Shown here in pieces: positions 1-14,165 of a stretch of 64,000 nt of DNA; the first letter of the stretch is position 1, and every line of letters starts with the position of its first letter. The notes below the pieces were generated by a model. That model ran no database searches. It saw only the letters and a program-made list of their open reading frames with translations, and was not told the origin of the DNA. The stretch is from contig JABANN010000018.1 in NCBI GenBank assembly GCA_013115125.1, forward strand, positions 1 to 64,000, given 5' to 3'. The translations under genes were made by a program, and so were the position numbers. This stretch comes from Perkinsus olseni (Eukaryota > Perkinsozoa > Perkinsida).

Positions 1-172
1 AGTATGAGAACATATGATACTCTACGGTTATGAGAATATACCTGAAGAATTTTTATGACTACCATTTTCGTTGTTCACGACGACGATTATTCGGCCATTT
101 ATGTACGGCTACCTCACGTGCTCGAGGATTCGATGAGGATCGAAGTCCGACTCATTTATTCGTGATTTTTTC

Positions 173-2235
173 GAGGTGCTCCTCTTGGCGGGCAACGCTG
201 AACAGAAGGAACGCTGGCTCAAGCCACTTCTAGCTGGTCGTATTCGTAGCACATTTCTGATGACCGAGCCCAACGTCGCAAGCTCTGATGCCAGCAACAT
301 CTCCATCGACATAACAAGAGATGGAGATGATTACGTTATCAACGGTGCTGTGGGCGGAATGCGTCGAGGAATCTTCGAGTTAGCCCGCGGCCGACACTGA
401 CTTAGTCGTTTGCGACTAGCTGCATCATACGGACGTCTATTAATCCGCTGGATTCCTCTGAGCAGCGTTGGCTATGCCTCTGCTGGCCTATTAGGCAAGC
501 TGCGATACATAGAGGGCCAGTCGAACTCGCCCGGGCTCCAATCAGGGCCGTTGGAGTTGAGACTGGTGTTCCAGGCACGAAGTGGTGGTCTAGTGGTGCT
601 GTGGATGAGCGCTGTAAGGTGGGTATCCTGCTTGGCAAGGTCAATTCGGGTGAAGGGAAGCCACTGCACCAGCAACAGTCAATGCTCGTGGTACTCCTTT
701 CCTACCCTCGTAGCGGTAGTAAGGGACTACTCTCAGGTGCCGATGGATACCCCGGGCATTCGGGTGGTCCGTGCCCTCACTGTCTTCGGTTATGATGATG
801 CACCCCATGGCCATGCACTAGTAGAGCTTAACAACGTCCGACTGAAAGGGAAAGATTCTCTTCTCGCTAATGAGGGAGATGGCTTCAAGATCGCTCAGGT
901 TATCAGCCCCAGGTGCCTCCTCGCCGCACTTTGAGCCCTGTCAGGCACGGCTAGGTCCGGGCCGCATTCATCATTGCATGAGAGCCATTGGGATGGCGGA
1001 ACGTGCTTTGGAGATCGCCGTGGACCGAGCTCATAGGCGGAAGGCGTTCGGGAAGCTGTGAGGCCTTGTCTTTAAGTGGGCTAGGGAATGCAGCACTTCA
1101 GGATCGCTCATCATGGAGGGGTTATGACGGAAGTTGCTGAATGCCGTGTTGAGATTGAGGCTGCCAGAGCTTTGGTGTTGAGGGCTGCAGCAGAGATTGA
1201 TGTAGTAGAATGCTTGTTTATCACTGACGCCCTGCAAGACGGCTGGGAAGAAGCGCTAGTCGTTGGGTGTAGTAGTACTAGTGGTCAAAGGACCACTAGT
1301 TGTAGTACACTACTACTGGTAGTACTAGTCATCAAAGGACCACTAGTTGTAGTAAACTACTACTGGTAGTACTAGTCNNNNNNNNNNNNNNNNNNNNNNN
1401 NNNNNNNNNNNNNNNNNNNNNNNNNNNNNNNNNNNNNNNNNNNNNNNNNNNNNNNNNNNNNNNNNNNNNNNNNAGTCATCAAAGGGCCACTAGTTGTAGT
1501 AAACTACTACTGGTAGTACTAGTCATCAAAGGGCCACTAGTTGTAGTAAACTACTACTGGTAGTACTAGTCATCAAAGGGCCACTAGTTGTAGTACTGTC
1601 AAACCTTCTGACCTCGACGTTGTCGCTGTCAAACTTGGACTTGACATTGACATTCTTGGTGTGAACAAATCCAATATGTGTCAAACTTGCGTGTTCATAT
1701 CAAACTTGCTTGTCACATTGTCATTCTTGCCTGGTCACTTGTCAAACTTGCACGGGAAATGGTGTAGTCATCAAAGGACCACTAGTTTTACTAGTGCTGA
1801 TAGGGTCAGCCCAGCTGCTCGTTGCGTGCTCCTATCAGGCGAATGGGGTGAGGGGTGCCTACTCCAAGATAGCGGCCATAAAAGTTGTGGCCCCTAGGAT
1901 GGCCTGTAGAGTGATCGACCGTTGCATCCAGGTAGCCGCCGCTCCTGTAGAATCGTGTCTAGCTCTCTGAGTTGATAGATATGTGGTGGTGCGGGCGTCA
2001 GCGGCGACCTTGACTTGGCGTACCTCTATGCCTTGGCCCGCCCCTTGAGGATTGCAGATGGTCCTGACGCTGTGAGAATTTGCGTCTGCGGCTTTCGTAT
2101 CCTTTCTCTCTCCATGTGCATGACCCTCCGATGGCTCATTAGGTTCATCTCGCTACTGTTGCTAAGCATGAGTATCGGAAGTACGCTACGACCGCCGATA
2201 GACATGTCAACAGAGCCGCAAGCAGCCGTTTGTAG
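173..2235 (+). CDS. Acyl-CoA dehydrogenase, ACAD10/ACAD11 type (5' partial)
   Basis: A flavoprotein dehydrogenase of fatty acyl-CoA beta-oxidation. Exons read by eye: 173-344, 575-690, 737-898, 945-1057, 1102-1201, 1839-1931, 1979-2071 and 2143-2235, all with GT-AG joins that keep frame. Diagnostic ACAD10/11 stretches appear in order: [76 protein letters not shown] and [16 protein letters not shown]. The protein ends in SSRL, a canonical C-terminal peroxisomal signal, as in the peroxisomal ACAD11 branch. The N-terminal part lies upstream of the window, so I cannot say whether a kinase-like domain is fused there as in animal ACAD10/11. One intron (1202-1838) is far larger than the rest and holds the 47-bp repeat array and the assembly gap. 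Family call is firm; peroxisomal location is inferred from the tail. Confidence 0.92.
1271..1598. repeat. 47-bp palindrome-rich tandem repeat array
   Basis: Units start at 1280, 1327, 1374, 1474, 1521 and 1568, an exact 47-base step on each side of the gap. Each unit carries CATCAAAGGACCACTAGT or a close variant, then a self-complementary stretch made of TAGTA/TACTA and ACTAGT. The first unit has GGTCAAAGGACC, itself a near palindrome; later units have CATCAAAGGRCC. The array sits wholly inside one intron of the ACAD gene. A diverged part unit recurs at about 1765-1800, close to the intron's 3' end. Confidence 0.95.
1378..1473. other. Assembly gap (96 Ns)
   Basis: A run of 96 undetermined bases inside the 47-bp array. 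The flanking units are 100 bases apart, not a multiple of 47 (94 or 141), so the gap length is probably an estimate and the true copy number is unknown. Confidence 0.99.
1595..1760. repeat. Short dispersed direct repeats of TGTCAAACTTG type
   Basis: Right after the 47-bp array, TGTCAAACTTG or TCAAACTTG recurs about four times, mixed with CATTGTCATTCTTG-like words. It is a degenerate, irregularly spaced array in the same large ACAD intron. Confidence 0.6.
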
Positions 2236-2422
2236 TCATCACGCTGCGTTTTTTCACTTTTTTCTTCATTCATGCATTGCGCTACACCAGTGGGTCTGGT
2301 CGCTTTGAACGACACTCTTGTACTGCTCTCTTTCTATCGGCTGCGGAGCTTCACGCAAGGTTGATTGGCCTCGTGTTGTCGGTGAGCTTTCAGTTCACCC
2401 ACAGCGCCTCTTCGCTGTTCTG

Positions 2423-4181
2423 ATGAAGCTTAGTCGACCTCTGAGATATGCTGCATCGGTCAAACGACTTACTCAGCCCAAGGCGACAACATGGAAGCGT
2501 GCCGAGCGGCAGGACTCGGAGGAACTGGTTCAGGAGCTCAGAGCGGGAGCTGTGACCAACGGCCCGCATGGTCGACCGAAGTTGCAGGAGGCAAACTCCA
2601 TGGTACCCTTTCCGCTCACTTGCTCGCAGCCATGAGACTGCTTTCCTCTCTTGCTTCCGAAACAGGGGCATCTTGGCGTTGGCAGGTGAGCAGATCCTGG
2701 CGGTCATGGCAAGACCCGAATGATGTGGCCCGAGTGCTCCGAGCTCTAGTAGGGTCCTACCGGGACGAGGGCTCCACTCCCGACCCCTCGGTGTGTCTGG
2801 ACATGCTGGCGTATCTTGAGGAGCGTATGCCCGAAATGACGGACCTTCCTGGCCTCGTGTGAGCTTTGCCATTCCCGAAAAGCCGCCCTGTCAGATGTGG
2901 CTGCCAGGCACTCTGTTGGGTTCATCTCGACTCCTGTCGGTGTGCTGCAAGATGCTAGGCTGTGTGCAGCCCGGGACAAGTTCCTCGAGAAGGCGTTCGA
3001 CAGGCTCAAGCGGAGGCATGGCAATCAGTGGAAGCGGATGGACCTCCCGCTCGTGGCTGCTGTGAAGAATTATAGACCACAGTGAGGACTGACAACCCCT
3101 TCCAGCTTTCTCAACCATCTACAGCGCTCTTCTGTAGGTACCGAGACTTCATCGTTGCCGTTCTCGATACAGCCGCTCGGGAGCTGGCAGTCGAGTATAG
3201 CCGGGAACATTCCAATTTGGCTGACTCTCTCACGAGACTGCCTGTCTTCCTACACGCCTATGCTTCCACCGAGGACACTGGCCATGCAATTGTGAATACG
3301 TCGATCAGCATCCTTTCGAGCCATGTCGATAAGGTAGCGGCCGACCCGGAATCCTCACCGCGTTCCATGGCGGCTTCGCTCCGTCGGCAGGTACCGTTTT
3401 GGGTATTATCGCGAGCCACGGCCCACTTAGCGACTATAGCAGCGCGGGAGCACAGTAACGACGCACTGATTGGCTTCTTCAGGCTGTTGACTCGGTTGGA
3501 GTGCACTGAAATTGCGGAGTTCGCCAGAGAGATATTTGCCTTCTACACCGCCCTCTGGAGGCTCAACGAGGCCCTCCATGATGAGGAAACCGAGAGCATG
3601 CGTCGTTGGCTAGGCTCCAAATTAGAGAGTCTCGCTGCGACGAAGGAGGACATCTTTTTCGACGGCTTCGCTCTGGAAAACCTTTGCGTTCTTCTGTCGG
3701 AAACTAAACTGGAAGCGAGTGAGCTTTTGCAAGAGATAGATAAACGAGTCCTGGACGAGGATGTCGCCGCACTGAGCCCGCCGGCACTCATTCAGTGTTT
3801 GAGGTAACGTTGTTGGCAGTCCTTACATGATCGTCGTCGTTACTCAGGTTATTGGGTGGGATTCCCTCGAGTCCCTCAGCGACACTGCAGAGGCGTTTGG
3901 CAGACCACATTTGTCGGGTTCAGTGGCTATCGCCCGAGGCAGTTTTGGAATTAGCAACTTACATTGAGGGGGCTCATTCCAACGCTTGGCTTGGCAGAGG
4001 CAGCGAGGGCCTCATCAGAGTGGCGGCCCGAGAGCTATACCGCGGCCTTTCGAACATGGAAGATGACATTTTGAAGAAGATATGTATGAAGCTGAGCTGT
4101 GCCACGAAGAAGATGAACGCAGATGAATATAAATTAGCCAATTTGTTGGTTGCGGAGTATAGCGATGAGCATGATACCTGA
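2423..4181 (+). CDS. Alpha-helical repeat protein, possibly organellar (function unknown)
   Basis: Starts at the ATG at 2423 (MKLSRPLRYAASVKRL), an Arg/Lys-rich, acid-free start that would suit a mitochondrial presequence. Long helical exons follow: a block to about 2845, a block near 2860-3085, a long open stretch at about 3140-3807 with helices such as RDFIVAVLDTAARELAVEY, and a last exon from about 3850 to the stop at 4181 (EDDILKKICMKLSCATKKMN). Joins between exons 1 and 3 are uncertain. It looks like an armadillo or FAST/RAP-like solenoid and resembles in style the gene at 18933, but I see no RAP domain. No catalytic motif is visible. Confidence 0.6.
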
Positions 4182-4239
4182 GTGTTTCAGCTTTTCTGTT
4201 TCTGGTCATCGGCTAGTTGAGTTATTTAGAGGGTGTTTT

Positions 4240-5174
4240 ACAGTGGTGTCGGTGACTATGAGTGTGTTTCCACCGGCGGGGGATGATTGCTTGGCAATGG
4301 ACATCGAGCCAGGCAGGCTCAAGATCATAAAAAATGCGACGCCCAATCTAAGGAGTCCCGTCTCGTTCCAATATTCAAACTTTGGATGGATGAGATCAGT
4401 TGAGGGGTTCGCTATTGCAAGATAGCGGGGGAGGCCCTCGTTCGGTTTAGGCCAGTGAGCTGGAACAGCATTTGTCTCTGCCCGAGCAACAACGAGGACG
4501 AGGTGTTGCTTATCCTCAACAAAAAGGAATGGGGGACTGAGGGGATGAAGAGTGTGAAACTTGTAAAGAGGCAGCCATCACCGGAGTATGCGGGGATCAC
4601 CGAGCCAATACCGATGATGGAAGACATTTGACGTCCGCGACTAAAAGGAAGAAATCGGCTCCCAGTGTTGGTTACCAAGGCTAAGAAGGCAAGGGTCGCC
4701 CCGGAGTCCTGTGTAGACGGTAACTATAACGTCGATGGCCCCGATGGTGAGAGGTCGATTTCAGTCAACGTTAGCCATGTGGAGGAAGGCATCGTAAACA
4801 TGCAGCTCTCGTTCCAGGGGAAAGACACTTACCAGCTACGAGCCTTGCTGAGTGAAGGCGCTGGCGAGAACTGGTGGAGAGCCGACACGGAGCTCGGGTC
4901 CGAAGGCAGTCCGATTATGCTCTACACTAACTTGGTGGAAACCTTAACCAGTCTAGGAGAGAACGTTGATCATTTCCACCCGGAGAGAGGGATGCTTTTC
5001 TGCTTCGATCATGGAAATGGCGTGGCTGCTTACTTCGGCGCGGAGAATCCTAACGACAGAGAAGCGCTTAAGGTGAATTTGAAACGGACGGGAGAGAGCG
5101 TTCTCCATTATACACTTTTCTTCGCTTCCCTGACCAGCCACGATCATGTAATTTACCGAAGTGATACGGGATGA
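4240..5174 (+). CDS. Hypothetical protein with a beta-rich C-terminal part
   Basis: Three open blocks on the plus strand: 4240-4420 (starting near MSVFPPAGDDCLAMD), about 4426-4631 (ending PEYAGITEPIPMMEDI) and about 4665-5174. The last is a clean 165-residue reading with alternating hydrophobic residues (ISVNVSHVEEGIVNMQLSF, HGNGVAAYFGAENP), which suggests beta structure. Exon joins are not settled, and the second block may belong to a separate gene. It resembles no family I can name. The start lies close behind the stop of the previous gene. Confidence 0.5.
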
Positions 5175-5491
5175 TTCATGATATTGATACTAGCGTTGTT
5201 ATGTTCATGTTCATCATTCTGTGGCAAACGATGCATCTTGGCGTTGCAGTTCAAGAACCTTCTGGAGGACACCGATGCCTCGTTACAATACTTCGTTGTC
5301 CAAAAAACTGCAAGAACAGGAATCTTCAGGTTCGCAAGGTCGCGATAAGAACGGCACCAATAATATCGACACCACCGAAGTCTCCCTTTGTGATTAACGC
5401 GAAAGTCCAAGTAGAGACACACTAACACTCATTAACAGTCAGGCATGTCTGAGGGACACCCTCTACAGCAAGAGTTGGACAGCAGGAGCCG
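5175..5491. other. Intergenic, no gene recognised
   Basis: About 315 bases between a plus-strand and a minus-strand gene end (convergent). Short open frames on both strands lack family resemblance. No repeat or RNA gene is seen. Confidence 0.5.
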
Positions 5492-5786
5492 CTACTGACG
5501 TGGCGACTGACCCATCGTGGTCGATGAGTCCACTTGTGCGCGTTGCCTCCCCTCAACCGGCCTCGGTAGACAGCCGATGACTTCCAGATCATCTAGCAGA
5601 CGATCTACGTCGTCAATCTGGATGAGAGACCCTGCCAAGCGAAGGGAGTTAGGATGTTAGATCGTTGCGTTATCAGCGAGTACGTCGTTCACGTAGCAAA
5701 AGGTCTCTGGCCATCATGTGCGACAGCAGCGTATTGGCGATCCTCTCGAGGTTCACGACGACTTCGCCTCCCCCACCTGACACCAT
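5492..5786 (-). CDS. Small helical hypothetical protein (about 78 aa)
   Basis: Reads from the ATG at 5786 (MVSGGGGEVVVNLERIANT) to a donor at 5693/5692, then a 61-base intron, then an exon from 5631 (SLIQIDDVDRLLDDLEVIG) to TAG at 5492. The splice keeps frame and joins two amphipathic helices (MARDLLLRSLIQIDDVDRLL). An upstream open frame (5892-5787, MAPAEGSRYCEADVQEIFKL) may be an earlier exon in another phase. No family recognised. Confidence 0.4.
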
Positions 5787-6041
5787 TCTGATACCTGGAT
5801 AGTTCACGTTCAGACTTACGCGGCTTCGGAGGGAGTTTGAAAATTTCCTGCACGTCTGCTTCGCAGTACCGACTGCCCTCAGCGGGAGCCATTGCGGATG
5901 GAAACTAAGGGAACTCGGAAACCTCAGTCATAGGGCGACTTTAACTCGACAAAGGTCACGGGAAGAGACCATGGGGAAGGCATCATTTCCATGTAATAAG
6001 TTTATCATTGCTAGATAATTCGACTAACGACCGCAGCCTCG

Positions 6042-9480
<3,439 letters not shown>

Positions 9481-9531
9481 CCCCGACCCGAGACTCCCGT
9501 GAAGGTGACAACTAAAACACTGTCAAGAACG

Positions 9532-10037
9532 GGTCTCTCCCAGAAAGGGGTTGAATGAGGACTGAATACTCATGTGGTCATACACAGTGGAAGGGCCCGA
9601 GCTCTCCAATTCACGTCATACCTCGGTATCTGATATGCCGACAGCCCCGCGTAGCGGCGGCCGACTGATGGGCTTGCTGATTACCTATAGTCTCAGTCGA
9701 CTGCCTCAGAGGGGTAGAGCATCCACTGAGGGAGGGCGTCAGCGATAATGCTGGAGAGTAGACATTGATAATACGCGGCACCTAAAGGGAATCCGATGCC
9801 GGTCTGCAGCCACGATTTCATACCTCGATGTCAGTCCATCGCGAGATCTTGCTCACAGGCACGAGAGCATGGCTGTTGGCTGATGGGGTCGTCTCCTGGT
9901 TCAACCGCTCCAGCACGTCCCCGTCCGCTCCTTTCGCACACTTATGGTCGGTGGGGTCTGAAGCACTGGCGGGTTAACGTGACACCTCTCTATGATCCCT
10001 CAATACAGGGGAAGTACTCTGTTCCGCCCATCCTGTC
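9532..10037. other. Intergenic or 5' region of the kinase gene
   Basis: About 500 bases without a coding frame I can support. It probably holds the promoter or first non-coding exon of the minus-strand kinase and the 3' end of the next minus-strand gene. No repeat or RNA gene seen. Confidence 0.4.
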
Positions 10038-12643
10038 CTATACCGAATAGGGCCCCCAGCAGCGCTTGCAGGCGCTAACGGCAGCGAACGTGCATTCTGG
10101 CCTACTAGTACTAATACGACTACTACAACGTCGCGAGCAAGCAACAAGCTGGATCGAATCGGATTGGAGGAGGCCCACATTGTCATTACCTGATCTGCTG
10201 CTGCTGCTGCTGGGCGAATGGGAGGTCGCCATACCCTTCCCGTTCGGGCGTTCCCTGTCTTCCGAGTACAGCTGCTGCATGCTTTCCACCTCCTCTCGCA
10301 GTGCCCTTTCCGAGTCCTTCTGCCTCTCTAGCTCCTCTTGCAGCTCCTAAATAATCGCCACCTGGCGAGCTTCTATTCCAGGGCGTCCAGTTCCAAGTGG
10401 TGACTCGTCACTCGGCAGTTCGAAGAGCCACTGCATGATAGGCTTCACTACGACTGACTTCGCCAGAAAGATACACGGCGGCCGTGAATTCTCCCTTGAA
10501 TGAGATGATGGACGCAGCCGCTGTTTCCGCCAACAGCGACCAGACCCGAACTCACCTTCACTGTACGCGACAGTGCCTCCATGTAGCTCTCCTGTTGATC
10601 CAATCTAGTCTGCATTTCCATCATCACCCGCTGCAGTTCACAGACGGCCTCCTTGTAAGAGCCCTCGCTTCCGACCTCTCCCACAGGTACAGCGCTATCG
10701 GTCTGGGGTGGTTCTTCCACTAACGCATCGACCTGAGCGCTGCTGTATGAGCCTATTACATCGGTCTCGGCATTCAACCACCTGCTCTGGTGTGGACTGA
10801 TGAGGAGACCGAGGCTTTCGAGGGACCAGATCCTCCTCGTCATCCGGCGTGGACTCCTGGACGACCGCTGCCTCCTCGGTTGGATTTGGTTCCCCCGGTG
10901 ACTCTCGCATGCTGAACGCGTTGGTCATCTTGATGATGTCAGAAGCAGCGGAACCTGAAGGGCTCTAGCACAAAACCTACGGATGCGACTACCACCATCG
11001 GAAAGATCTATGGCAGCCTCTGCCACTGTCCGGCGGGTGAGCTCTGATGAATGCTCTACTGTACCTAACCTCCACATCAGTACCAGCCAGCGGGAAGGTA
11101 AACTAAGACCTTCATAGAAGTCGCAGGTACCCTCCTTGGTTATTATGAGGACCAGCAGGGCTTCTCCTCCAGCTAGCACCCGATCACTTATCAGATCGGA
11201 GCGACGGTAATGCTCTACGGCAGTGAATCTATGACACAAAGTCATGGAGGCCTGGGGGATCAGTTTCTACGTTGCGCGCCGCGAAATTCCAGAGCGCTTC
11301 CCAGGCTCCTACTACATGATTCTGTCTCTATGCTGAGCACCACCTACAACACACCACACCCCGACCAGCGGCATTGTACCTGAAGGAGGCGGCTAGATTT
11401 TCCGACTTCCACATTCAGAGGCCCCACGGGAGAGCTCATCGCCCACTAGGAGGCAGACACACTTCCGGCCCGCGTCCAGTGTGATGAATCCTGATGACAA
11501 AAATGATCCAGTCGACTGCCTCTGCTGTAATAGAGGACCGTATCGTACCGTATTCACCGATGGAGTCTCCGATGAACTCCCTCTCTGCAGACATAAGGCG
11601 AGCAGACAGTGGAGTGGGCAGTATCCGCAGCGGGTACTTCAGGGGCTTCAACAATACATGCGGGAAGTGCGACTCTAGCTCGACGTGGACAGCTGCCTCC
11701 GACTCTCTAGCAGAACGAGGGGCTTCGTACAGCGGAGCGGCAGTGCGAAACCCGCCTCACTGGCTTCCACAGCGCGAAATCCGGGGCTAGTCAGAGCACA
11801 CACTGCAGTGCGAAGAATCGAGATCCGTCGATAGCACTTGTAACCAGAGTTTTATCGCTTCTCGAGAAAACCGATAATTTTGGCCGCGGCCCGAGAAGGG
11901 GTCGGGAGATACCAAAAATACCGATACAATAAGTATAAACTCTTGCCGTTTTACTATGAATCTCTATTGCTACTGTACTCAACGGTCTTGTGTGACACAG
12001 CGAGTTGAGAACCTCTTGGCCTGTTGGAATACCGTATACCCAGTCAGAGCCCAAAACCAGGCCGTCCAGGATCGAGCTGGTGGGCGAATGCGAAGATCAA
12101 GAAAACGTCACTTTTCGCGTTGAGTGAGTTATGAAGGAATACGATGGGAAAGACGTTCTTTGTTCGATCTCCGTCGACTTGAAGTGGAGTCGCTATAGAA
12201 CGCAGGAGCAACAGCTCCACCCAGTAGGGCTGCCCTACCCAGCAGCCACTGTCCACTGCCGTCCGCAAACAGCCGAAACACATACACAGGCTTCCCAGTT
12301 GGAGGAGACGCCACTCGTATAGGACCTCTCGTCAGAAACTACGCCAAGAACTGCCTTCCAACCCTTCCTTCGTATCAGTACCAGACTGGACATCTACCCG
12401 AACCTCCACTGCGTCGACAGGCAGCTCCTTCCCTTGGCCAGCCTCGATGCTGATTTGGGGCTCTTCAGTAGTACGGTGAATGAATCTCGCCAACTGAGTT
12501 GAAAATGGAGGCCGTCCCGCCAGCAACGAAGCACCGCCGATCAGCTCACTGCAAACTGCGTTCCACTGTCTCGGTTCTGCAGCCTCTGCAGGAGGTCCCC
12601 TGTTATATACACGATATAGTGTCCAAGCACGTCCTCGAGGCAT
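10038..12643 (-). CDS. Hypothetical protein with C-terminal coiled coil
   Basis: A string of minus-strand exons. From the N-terminal side: 12643-12340 (LARFIHRTTEEPQISIEAG, VDAVEVRVDVQSGT), 12310-12130 (GKPVYVFRLFADGSGQWLLG), 11654-11470 (SARLMSAEREFIGDSIGEYG), 11245-10950 (GGEALLVLIITKEGTCDFYE), 10928-10820 (acidic, STPDDEEDLVPRKPRSPHQ), 10720-10560 (KEAVCELQRVMMEMQTRLDQ) and 10350-10190 (ERQKDSERALREEVESMQQL, then a Ser run). The last two blocks are clear coiled coil. Joins between exons are only partly worked out, and two genes could be merged here. The N-terminal half is beta-rich and of no family I recognise. Confidence 0.45.
10196..10212. repeat. CTG triplet microsatellite
   Basis: A short CTG run that codes for a serine tract (AGC on the minus strand) just before a splice donor in the coiled-coil gene. 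Confidence 0.7.
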
Positions 12644-12649
12644 ACCATA

Positions 12650-13103
12650 CTGAGAGGAAGGCAGCCTTTTTATTAGGTCCCTGACCTCCGGAAGAGGAGC
12701 AGATTACATTTGAGTCCGCTCTTCATCTAAGGTCCTATCCCACAGTACAGCCCTGGTAGCTGGGAACCTTATACCCTCACTCCCGCTTGTACTGCTGCCG
12801 ACTAGCATAGAGAGATTATCTCCAAACCAACTTCGAGCCTACCCTTGACAGTGACAACGCAACGAGGAAGGACACTAGGCCCGATACGAGGAACAGTGGG
12901 CCAAAGTTGATGCGTTTGTATGCAGATGGCGATGCAAAAGGAGAAGGCTGACCAGGGAACAAATAGTAGAGACTAGGAGGTCTTGGTCTTCATCATCACC
13001 AAACACTCCCCCAAAGGGAGAGGATTGCTACAGCTAATGCTGTGACAGCAGCAGGGACATCTACGAGACCGAGAACTAGAAGGCTGCGTCGGACGGTCCG
13101 ATC
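12650..13103. other. Spacer, 3' flank of the first Cld-like gene
   Basis: No coding frame supported. Its last 200 bases resemble the 3' flank of the second copy (about 15500-15725), sharing TTGTATGCAGATGG and CATCATCACCAAA. This shows the duplicated unit extended past the stop codons. Confidence 0.55.
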
Positions 13104-14165
13104 TTAGTTAGAAGGGGCATGAATGAACACACGGTGACCGACGAAGAATGGGCCGAGGGACTTCATGAAGAGGGAGGTATGCTCCGTCTTGCGCATGTCC
13201 TCCACCAACTAAAAACAAGAAAGCGCTGACTCCCTCTTGTCTTGGCGTACGAGCCCTTACCTTGCTGAGGGGATAGAGATCCTTATGGATGAGAGCAATA
13301 ACGAACTCGTTATCATCGCCGTCAAGACCGTAGCAGTTCAGGCGGACATCCCAGGCACCACGCTGAAGAGTAACTCAGTGAACTCGACCAACCCATAGGG
13401 CACCTAGCTCACCTTAGAATACGCCTTGCCAATAGCAGCGTGCTCGAGCAGCATCTGGCACTGATGCTCGGGCTTCTCTTTATAGAACTTGCCCTCTCTC
13501 CTCATGGGGTACCATACAGCATACTCGGCATCCTTCATGGTCACATGACGGATGACCTTCCGAAGTAGGAAGTCCTCGAGGTCAGCCTCGTGACCGTTGG
13601 CGTAGGTCTTGCCAAGCATGGTCCATCCCTGCCTGGGCTCCAGGACATCACCAATACCCTCCAGCTGGAGGAGAGGGTTCACTACGGTGGGGAAGTGCTT
13701 CGGGTCCTCGCTCCAAGTGAGGAGACCGATGGTCCTCGGGCTGCTGACGTCGTCGTAGATGACACTGGCGATGTTCCTCCTGACCAACTCGAGCTCGAGC
13801 TTCTCGCGGGCCTGGGGCAACTTGGCCGCGTTGATGCAATCCAGGACATACAGCTGGCAGAAGAGCCGCTTCTCCATAGTCTGTCCGTTGGCTCCTTTCT
13901 CGTACAGCACAGGTCCATCAAACACCGGCATTTTAAAGTGAGCCGACTCGGACTGTCCGCCCGCCCTGGTGAGGAGGGCTGGTGCGAGGCGACGGAGAGA
14001 ACGAGGTAGAGTTATCTCTTGTTGGCGATGTCTGTACATGAGGAACCCGGCACTGAGGGCAGCGGCGACCGAGCCAGCGATAGCGAGGGGCGCTACAGGG
14101 AGGTTGGAGGTAGCTGAAGGGGTGTTGGAGGCAGAGGACATATTCAGGAGAAGTGGGACTAACAT
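13104..14165 (-). CDS. Chlorite dismutase/coproheme decarboxylase superfamily protein, copy 1
   Basis: A haem-binding protein of the Cld/HemQ (ChdC) fold with an N-terminal membrane anchor. Exons: 14165-13413, 13362-13261, 13208-13104, all with frame-keeping GT-AG joins. After a short start, residues about 25-45 (PLAIAGSVAAALSAGFLMY) form one membrane segment. Family hallmarks follow: FDGPVLYEKGANGQTMEKRL, MLGKTYANGHEADLEDFLL, AVWYPMRREGKFYKEKPE, LLEHAAIGKAYSK (candidate proximal haem His), RLNCYGLDGDDNEFVIAL, LVEDMRKTEHTS and LGPFFVGHRVF. The order and spacing match the full-length family. The reaction is not provable from sequence: chlorite decomposition, coproheme decarboxylation or another haem role are all open. 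In-frame ATGs at 14165 and 14141 both suit as start. The gene has a tandem partner at 15726-16786. Confidence 0.86.

Noticed and set aside
13590-14009. Plus-strand open frames over both Cld-like genes (also 15866-16630)
   Set aside because: They are shadows of the minus-strand genes; GC-rich coding sequence leaves antisense frames open, and duplicated genes duplicate the shadow.
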